52,552 nt of DNA, taken from assembly GCA_934271085.1 (NCBI GenBank), contig CAKQQU010000003.1, forward strand, positions 1 to 52,552. Direction: 5' to 3'. The position numbers and the translations under genes are program-made. Each line of letters opens with the position of its first letter. Within the stretch, counting starts at the first letter, position 1. Below, piece by piece: positions 48,445 to 52,552 of the stretch. Below the pieces are notes generated by a model. The model was not told where the DNA came from. It saw only the letters and a program-made list of their open reading frames with translations, and searched no databases. Source of the DNA: an uncultured Bacillota bacterium (GTDB lineage: Bacteria; Bacillota; Dehalobacteriia; UBA4068).

Positions 48445-49242
48445 ATGCTGCCATATTTGAATGTTTTTTCACATGCCGTGCCAATGTACAGCGTTATGGC
48501 CGTTTGCGGTATAGTGCTGGCTTTTATTTATGTTTGGCGAAGATCCCGGGCTTATCCCGGAGCCATAGAGGCGGATTTGCAGCTTGGTTTTATTTATGGT
48601 ATGGCGGGCGCTTTTGTGGGAGCCAAGTTGTTATCTGTTTTTACGGTATTACCTCAGCTGATCGCGGAATTTAGCTATCTTTTTAGCGATACCGGGGCAT
48701 TTTTGCAAAAATACCTTTATGGCGGTTTTGTTTTTTACGGCGGGCTTTACGGGGCGGTTTTGGCTTTATGGATATTTGCCAAACATGTTAAAAGAGATTA
48801 TTGGCAGCTGTTGGCGGTGTTATTGCCTTCTTTGCCTTTGGTTCATTTTATGGGGAGGTTGGGCTGCTTTTGTATGGGCTGCTGTTATGGTATACCCTCG
48901 CGGTTAGGTATTGCTTTTAGTGTTTCTCCTATTGCCCCCAACGGTATTCCTCTTTTTCCGGTACAGTTGGCAGAGGCCGTTTTGGTATTGCTGCTTTTCT
49001 TCCTGCTGGATTATTGGGCCAGGATAAAAATTGACGGCCGCAGAATGTTGGGTTTGTATTTGCTGATTTACGGTTGCTGCCGTTTTTGCCTGGAATTTTT
49101 CCGCGGGGATGATTACAGAGGATTCCTAGGGCCTTTGTCAATATCTCAGGTCATTTCTCTTATTTCTGTCTTTTGGGCGATTTGGTTGCTGCGGCGGGCA
49201 AAGCGTTTTTTGCCTCCGGGGGAGAAAGCTGATTATCTTTGA
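48445..49242 (+). CDS. Divergent Lgt-family membrane protein
   Basis: 265 residues from the ATG at 48445 (GTG at 48430 possible). Seven hydrophobic segments and a general Lgt likeness: GGFVFYGGLYGAVLALW and GRLGCFCMGCCYGIP in place of the canonical GG-x-HGG and GR-x-GNF-x-N-x-E-x-x-G. The catalytic-site histidine and the Asn/Glu of the signature are replaced, and a CFCMGCC cysteine cluster is present. Such proteins are annotated as prolipoprotein diacylglyceryl transferases, yet they probably act differently. No ribosome-binding site is visible. Confidence 0.8.
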   Translation: MLPYLNVFSHAVPMYSVMAVCGIVLAFIYVWRRSRAYPGAIEADLQLGFIYGMAGAFVGAKLLSVFTVLPQLIAEFSYLFSDTGAFLQKYLYGGFVFYGGLYGAVLALWIFAKHVKRDYWQLLAVLLPSLPLVHFMGRLGCFCMGCCYGIPSRLGIAFSVSPIAPNGIPLFPVQLAEAVLVLLLFFLLDYWARIKIDGRRMLGLYLLIYGCCRFCLEFFRGDDYRGFLGPLSISQVISLISVFWAIWLLRRAKRFLPPGEKADYL

Positions 49243-49254
49243 TCATATTATATG

Positions 49255-49293
49255 CAAAATGGGTCATATCCTTTTAGGATATGACCCATTTTG
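49255..49293. terminator. Bidirectional terminator between the Lgt-like gene and tRNA-Leu
   Basis: A perfect 17-bp stem (49255-49271 with 49277-49293), loop TTTTA, T-rich on both sides. Its last two bases overlap the encoded CCA of the tRNA gene on the opposite strand. Confidence 0.88.
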
Positions 49294-49378
49294 GTGCCGG
49301 CGACCGGGGTCGAACCGGTACGATGTTGCCATCGTGGGATTTTAAGTCCCATGCGTCTGCCAATTCCGCCACGCCGGC
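49292..49378 (-). tRNA. tRNA-Leu (anticodon UAA), CCA encoded
   Basis: The minus strand starts GCCGGCG and ends CGCCGGC-A-CCA, a perfect acceptor stem. TGGGA/TCCCA closes the anticodon loop CTTAAAA with anticodon TAA, reading UUA codons. The T arm is CGGTTCGACCCCG, and a long variable arm (GATG/CATC) marks a class II tRNA, as expected for leucine. Confidence 0.97.
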
Positions 49379-49443
49379 CTGAGTGCCTAAACTGCACGGC
49401 ACTTATTATAAAGTATTTTAAGTAAAAAGTAAAGACTGCTGCA

Positions 49444-51528
49444 TCATAAAAAAATCCTGCCAAGAGTGGCTATAATAAAACAGCAGGTCATTCCCCAAAC
49501 AGTAGGCAGCAAAAACGCCAGCGCTGTCCATTTGATACTTTTGGTCTCCTTATGAATAGTTATGAGCGTAGTTGCGCATGGCCAGTGCATAAGGAAAAAT
49601 ACTATGGTGCAGCAGGCTGTTAACCAGGTCCAGCCGTTGGCGGATAATAATTGCTGAAGGCTTATCAGGCTTTCCGCGTCCACCAATATGCCTCCGCAGC
49701 TATAACCCATTATAATAATGGGCATGACTATTTCATTGGCAGGAAGCCCCAGAATGAAGGCAAGTAAAATCATGCCATCCATGCCCAGCAATTTGCCTAA
49801 AGGATCCAGAAAAGCTGCCGCTGTCTGCAGCAGGGTTGCCTCTCCTGCAGGTATATTGGCTAATATCCAGATGATAAGCCCGGCCGGAGCAGCGGCTTTA
49901 ATGGCTCTGGCCAGCACAAAGATAGTTCGGTCCAGCAGTGAGCGGACCAGGGTTTTTAATATTTGCGGCCTTCGGTACGGGGGCAATTCCAGAGTAAACG
50001 AGCTGAGTTCTCCTTTAAGAAAGGTTGCGGATAAAAAGCGGGAAGCAGCAAAACTGTTGGCTATGGCAAAAACGATGACGCCAGTCAGTATTACGGCAGG
50101 GAGAAATGAATGGCTTAATCCGCCGGCGCCGCCCGCGAAAAAAATGGTTATAAGCGCCAGCAGGGTGGGAAAGCGCCCATTGCAAGGGATAAAACAGTTG
50201 GTAAGTATGGCTATCAGGCGCTCCCGGGGAGAATCAATGATGCGGCAGCCGGTTACTCCTACCGCATTGCACCCAAATCCTTGAAGCATGGTAAGAGATT
50301 GCTTGCCGCAGGCATGGCATTTTTGGAAGTGGCGGTCGAGATTGTAGGCGACCCGCGGCAGATATCCGGCATCTTCCAGCAAAGTAAACAGAGGGAAGAA
50401 AATAGCCATAGGCGGCAGCATCACTGATATGACCCAGGCCATAACACGGTAAACTCCCAGCACCAAAACGCCATGAAGCCAGGGGGGAGCATTTATGGCG
50501 GTAAACCAGTCGGTCAATCTGTCCTGCAGGCCGAAAAGCAGGGAGGACAGCCATTGGGATGGATAATTTGCTCCTCTAAGAGTTATCCAAAATACCAGGG
50601 CAAGCAAAAGCAGCATAGTTGGATAGGCGGCTATTTTACCGGTGAATATTGCATCAAGCTTGCGGTCGGTAGAATTATAATCTCTGCTTTCACTGTTTAC
50701 GGCAGATCTGTATATGTTGGCTGCTTTATTTACTATAGACGAAACTATGGCGTTTTCCAGCTCGTTCTCAGTATAACCGTTGTCAGCTAAGGTCATGCGG
50801 GCATTGTTCACTGCTTTTGTCAGTTCTTCATTGCCTGAAATTTTTTGTTTAAGATTATGGGGAAGATTGTCGCCCGGTTCCAGAAGACGCAATGCCAGCC
50901 AGCGGCCTGGCATATCAGGATAATCCTGGCTAAGCAGCGGCAGCAGATTATTTATTTCTTTTTCTATTGCCGGGGGATAAGATATGTTGAAAGCCGGTTT
51001 TTCCTTTGTATTGCCTATATCTACTGCGTACTCCAGCAGATTATCCAGACCCTGCTTTTCTCTGGCCACTACTTCTGCTACCGGCACTTCCAGCAATTTG
51101 CTTAGGCGATCTAGGTCGATATCTATCCCCTTGCGCTTAGCCTCATCCATAAGATTAAGGCAAATTACTGCTTTGCCGCTTATCTCAAGTATCTGCAGAA
51201 CCAGGTTCAGATTGCGTTCCAGGCAGGTTGCGTCACAGACGATAATAACGCAGTCATTTTTTTGTTCACACAGATAATCCCGGGCAACTTCTTCCTCTTT
51301 TGAATGTGCGGCAAGTGAATATATGCCGGGCAGATCCATTAATGTGATTCTTTTGCCTGAATACATGCATTGGCCGATGGCGTTTTCCACGGTTTTCCCC
51401 GCCCAGTTCCCGGTATGCTGATGCAAGCCGGTCAGGCCGTTGAATACAGTGCTTTTGCCAACATTGGGGTTCCCGGCGAGAGAAAACACCAGATCTGCCG
51501 GGCTATTGGCATCTGGGGCTAGCGGCAT
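49444..51528 (-). CDS. feoB: Ferrous iron transporter FeoB
   Basis: 694 residues. The N-terminal G domain has G1 AGNPNVGKST near residue 18, TVENAIGQ, and DLPGIYSL (G3). It is followed by a helical GDI-like domain and two Gate motifs in a C-terminal membrane domain (LFTLLEDAGYLPRVAY and GFGCNAVGVTGCRII). It imports Fe(II) under anaerobic conditions. Of two ATGs, the second (51528) is 7 nt from GGAGG. It overlaps feoA by 10 nt. The gap 49379-49443 is empty. Confidence 0.96.
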   Translation of the reverse strand: MPLAPDANSPADLVFSLAGNPNVGKSTVFNGLTGLHQHTGNWAGKTVENAIGQCMYSGKRITLMDLPGIYSLAAHSKEEEVARDYLCEQKNDCVIIVCDATCLERNLNLVLQILEISGKAVICLNLMDEAKRKGIDIDLDRLSKLLEVPVAEVVAREKQGLDNLLEYAVDIGNTKEKPAFNISYPPAIEKEINNLLPLLSQDYPDMPGRWLALRLLEPGDNLPHNLKQKISGNEELTKAVNNARMTLADNGYTENELENAIVSSIVNKAANIYRSAVNSESRDYNSTDRKLDAIFTGKIAAYPTMLLLLALVFWITLRGANYPSQWLSSLLFGLQDRLTDWFTAINAPPWLHGVLVLGVYRVMAWVISVMLPPMAIFFPLFTLLEDAGYLPRVAYNLDRHFQKCHACGKQSLTMLQGFGCNAVGVTGCRIIDSPRERLIAILTNCFIPCNGRFPTLLALITIFFAGGAGGLSHSFLPAVILTGVIVFAIANSFAASRFLSATFLKGELSSFTLELPPYRRPQILKTLVRSLLDRTIFVLARAIKAAAPAGLIIWILANIPAGEATLLQTAAAFLDPLGKLLGMDGMILLAFILGLPANEIVMPIIIMGYSCGGILVDAESLISLQQLLSANGWTWLTACCTIVFFLMHWPCATTLITIHKETKSIKWTALAFLLPTVWGMTCCFIIATLGRIFL

Positions 51529-51758
51529 TGGCATACCTCCACATTGCTTGCGTCAAGGGCTCTGATGGCGATAACCGCACCGCGAATCAGGTAGGCAGCA
51601 GGATCTCCCAGAGGGCTTTTGCCCAGGCATTCCACCTCCGTGCCGTCAATAAGCCCAATATCCATCAGCCGTCTTCTTAGCGGACAGGCCGATAAACTCT
51701 GGACTCTGGCCCGCTCGCCGCGGGTAAGTTCGCTTAATTTGGTCATATCACTGTTCAC
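51519..51758 (-). CDS. feoA: Ferrous iron transport protein FeoA
   Basis: 79 residues, SH3-like FeoA domain: LSELTRGERARVQSLSACPLRRRLMDIGLIDGTEVECLGKSPLGDPAAYLIRGAVIAIRALDASNVEV. It assists FeoB. Divergent from the DtxR-family gene 78 bp away. Confidence 0.94.
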   Translation of the reverse strand: MNSDMTKLSELTRGERARVQSLSACPLRRRLMDIGLIDGTEVECLGKSPLGDPAAYLIRGAVIAIRALDASNVEVCQCR

Positions 51759-51773
51759 TCCTTAGTATCAATT

Positions 51774-51787
51774 AGTTTAAGGAAACT
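51774..51787. promoter_or_regulatory. Possible metal-repressor operator between feoA and the DtxR-type gene
   Basis: AGTTT-AAGG-AAACT is an inverted repeat in the 78-bp gap between divergent iron genes. Its arms are short and do not match the best-known DtxR or MntR boxes, so it is a candidate only. Confidence 0.25.
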
Positions 51788-51836
51788 TTTGCTTTATGAT
51801 ATGAACAGGACAGAGCCTGTGTGCAAAGGAGGAACT

Positions 51837-52271
51837 ATGGTTGATCCAAAAGGGTACTATACTATTAAAAATTCTTTTAACCAGAGCCATGACAGGCTGA
51901 CTGCTTCCATGGAAGATTATTTGGAAATGATCTGCCGCATATGTCAGGAGGAAGGAGGGGTAAGGGTGAATACTCTTGCCAGGCTGCTCCATGTCAGGCC
52001 GTCCTCTGCATCGAAGATGGCAGGAAACCTGAAGGACGCTGGCTGGATAAATTTTGAACATTATGGCCTGATAGTCCCTACAGAAGCAGGATGGGAACAG
52101 GGAAAATATTTGCTTTATCGTCATCAGGTAGTTTTTGATTTTCTGTGCGCACTTAATGAAAATGATGACCAACTGGCTCAGACAGAGCGGATAGAGCATT
52201 TTTTGGACAGAAATACGGTAAATAAACTGGCGGCCCTTACTAAAATAATTAAAAAGGAAAGTTTTTCCTGA
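51837..52271 (+). CDS. DtxR/MntR-family metal-dependent transcriptional regulator
   Basis: 144 residues. The winged helix (SMEDYLEMICRICQEEGGVRVNTLARLLHVRPSSASKMAGNLKDAGWINFEHYGLIVPTEAGWEQGK) is followed by the metal-binding and dimerisation domain, in which RHQVVFDFLCAL keeps the usual R-H-x-x-x-x-F-L. The protein ends without the C-terminal SH3 domain, as in MntR-type proteins. Divergence from feoAB suggests iron-responsive control of that operon. The ATG follows AAAGGAGGAACT. Confidence 0.88.
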   Translation: MVDPKGYYTIKNSFNQSHDRLTASMEDYLEMICRICQEEGGVRVNTLARLLHVRPSSASKMAGNLKDAGWINFEHYGLIVPTEAGWEQGKYLLYRHQVVFDFLCALNENDDQLAQTERIEHFLDRNTVNKLAALTKIIKKESFS

Positions 52272-52390
52272 ATATCAAGATATGTATTAAAACCAAAAGA
52301 CTAAGTATATATGTAGGTTTATTTTTCACAAAAAAGGCTATTTGCTGAAAAACAGGGGAGCATATCAGAAAAAGTTTTTAAATTTTGCTG

Positions 52391-52420
52391 TTGACAATCT
52401 TTCGGTAAATATGCTATATT
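52391..52420 (+). promoter_or_regulatory. Upstream promoter (P1) of an operon beyond the right edge
   Basis: TTGACA, 18 bp, TATATT. With the second promoter 80 bp downstream, this is the tandem arrangement usual for rRNA operons. Between 52272 and 52390 I see nothing else. Confidence 0.7.
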
Positions 52421-52497
52421 AATAAAGCTTTCCGAAAGGGAAACAAGTAGGGGCTGGGAAACGCAGTGAGCGGGAAAAAAAAGTTCCGAAAAAGGTA

Positions 52498-52526
52498 TTG
52501 ACAAAGGGAAGCGCAAATGATACAAT
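52498..52526 (+). promoter_or_regulatory. Downstream promoter (P2) of an operon beyond the right edge
   Basis: TTGACA, 17 bp, TACAAT. The G-rich leader that follows P1, and P2's nearly consensus boxes, point to a stable-RNA operon. The RNA genes themselves are outside the window. Confidence 0.7.
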
Positions 52527-52552
52527 AGCAAAGCGCGCTGAACGGAGAAGCG

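Noticed and set aside
1..52552. CRISPR array, prophage or intact insertion sequence
   Set aside because: No regularly spaced repeats, cas genes, phage structural genes or intact transposase seen; only recombinase debris at 398-1480.

Overview
The window reads as chromosomal DNA of an anaerobic, endospore-forming Bacillota (Clostridia or Negativicutes grade; I cannot fix the genus). The case rests on the sporulation genes yabP and yabQ, a SpoIID-like peptidoglycan-binding protein, a TIGR04086-type membrane protein, a T-box leader, strong AGGAGG ribosome-binding sites, consensus sigma-A promoters, the Bacillota nusA-infB operon order, an adenosylcobalamin-dependent ribonucleotide reductase and the FeoAB iron importer.

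Layout. 1-2100 is a graveyard of mobile DNA: a scrambled serine recombinase with frameshifts and stops, flanked by short direct repeats. 2148-4650 holds an acetyltransferase, an anion permease and a broken flavodoxin-fold oxidoreductase. 4708-14040, mostly on the minus strand, is a corrinoid block: mscL, the B12-dependent reductase nrdJ with its own promoter, and an operon btuF-btuC-btuD-cobT-cobU-cobS-(short cobU-like)-cobC. The operon is driven by a perfect consensus promoter through a roughly 200-nt leader ending in an intrinsic terminator. btuD carries a frameshift in a six-base homopolymer. 14135-19135 (plus) contains a strongly folding RNA element, a DUF4911 gene, an SPFH/ribbon-helix-helix/zinc-ribbon trio, map, a flavin reductase and an M32 carboxypeptidase. 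19254-23305 has a TIGR04086 protein, an rluB-type pseudouridine synthase that may be leaderless, cobO, a BaiN-like flavoprotein and murI. 23476-27234 has pnp, yabP, yabQ, a small HTH protein and divIC. 27316-31854 has two acyltransferase-fold genes, lgt, a TfoX-N protein and purA. 32042-33789 is a probable sporulation cell-wall pair.

33872-42736 is the translation/transcription operon rimP-nusA-rnpM-ylxQ-infB-rbfA-nrnA-truB/ribF-rpsO. It has an intrinsic terminator between promoter and first gene, and TruB and RibF are fused in one chain. 42928-47202 has an AlsT-type amino-acid symporter divergent from a T-box leader (specifier read as UAC, tyrosine) that controls an acyl/aryl-CoA ligase and a cyclodeaminase-family gene. 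47361-49242 has a VOC protein, a DUF4190 protein and a divergent Lgt-like protein. A tRNA-Leu(UAA), feoB-feoA and a divergent DtxR/MntR-family regulator follow. The window ends in two tandem strong promoters typical of a stable-RNA operon just beyond the edge.

How it fits together. The corrinoid genes import a corrinoid, adenosylate it (cobO), activate cobinamide and dimethylbenzimidazole (cobU, cobT), join them (cobS) and dephosphorylate the product (cobC). This supplies the cofactor that nrdJ needs. The most interesting parts are regulatory: a corrinoid-operon leader without a recognisable cobalamin-riboswitch core, a long folded RNA at 14178-14286, and a tyrosine-type T-box in front of a CoA ligase, which suggests aromatic-acid salvage into amino-acid synthesis.
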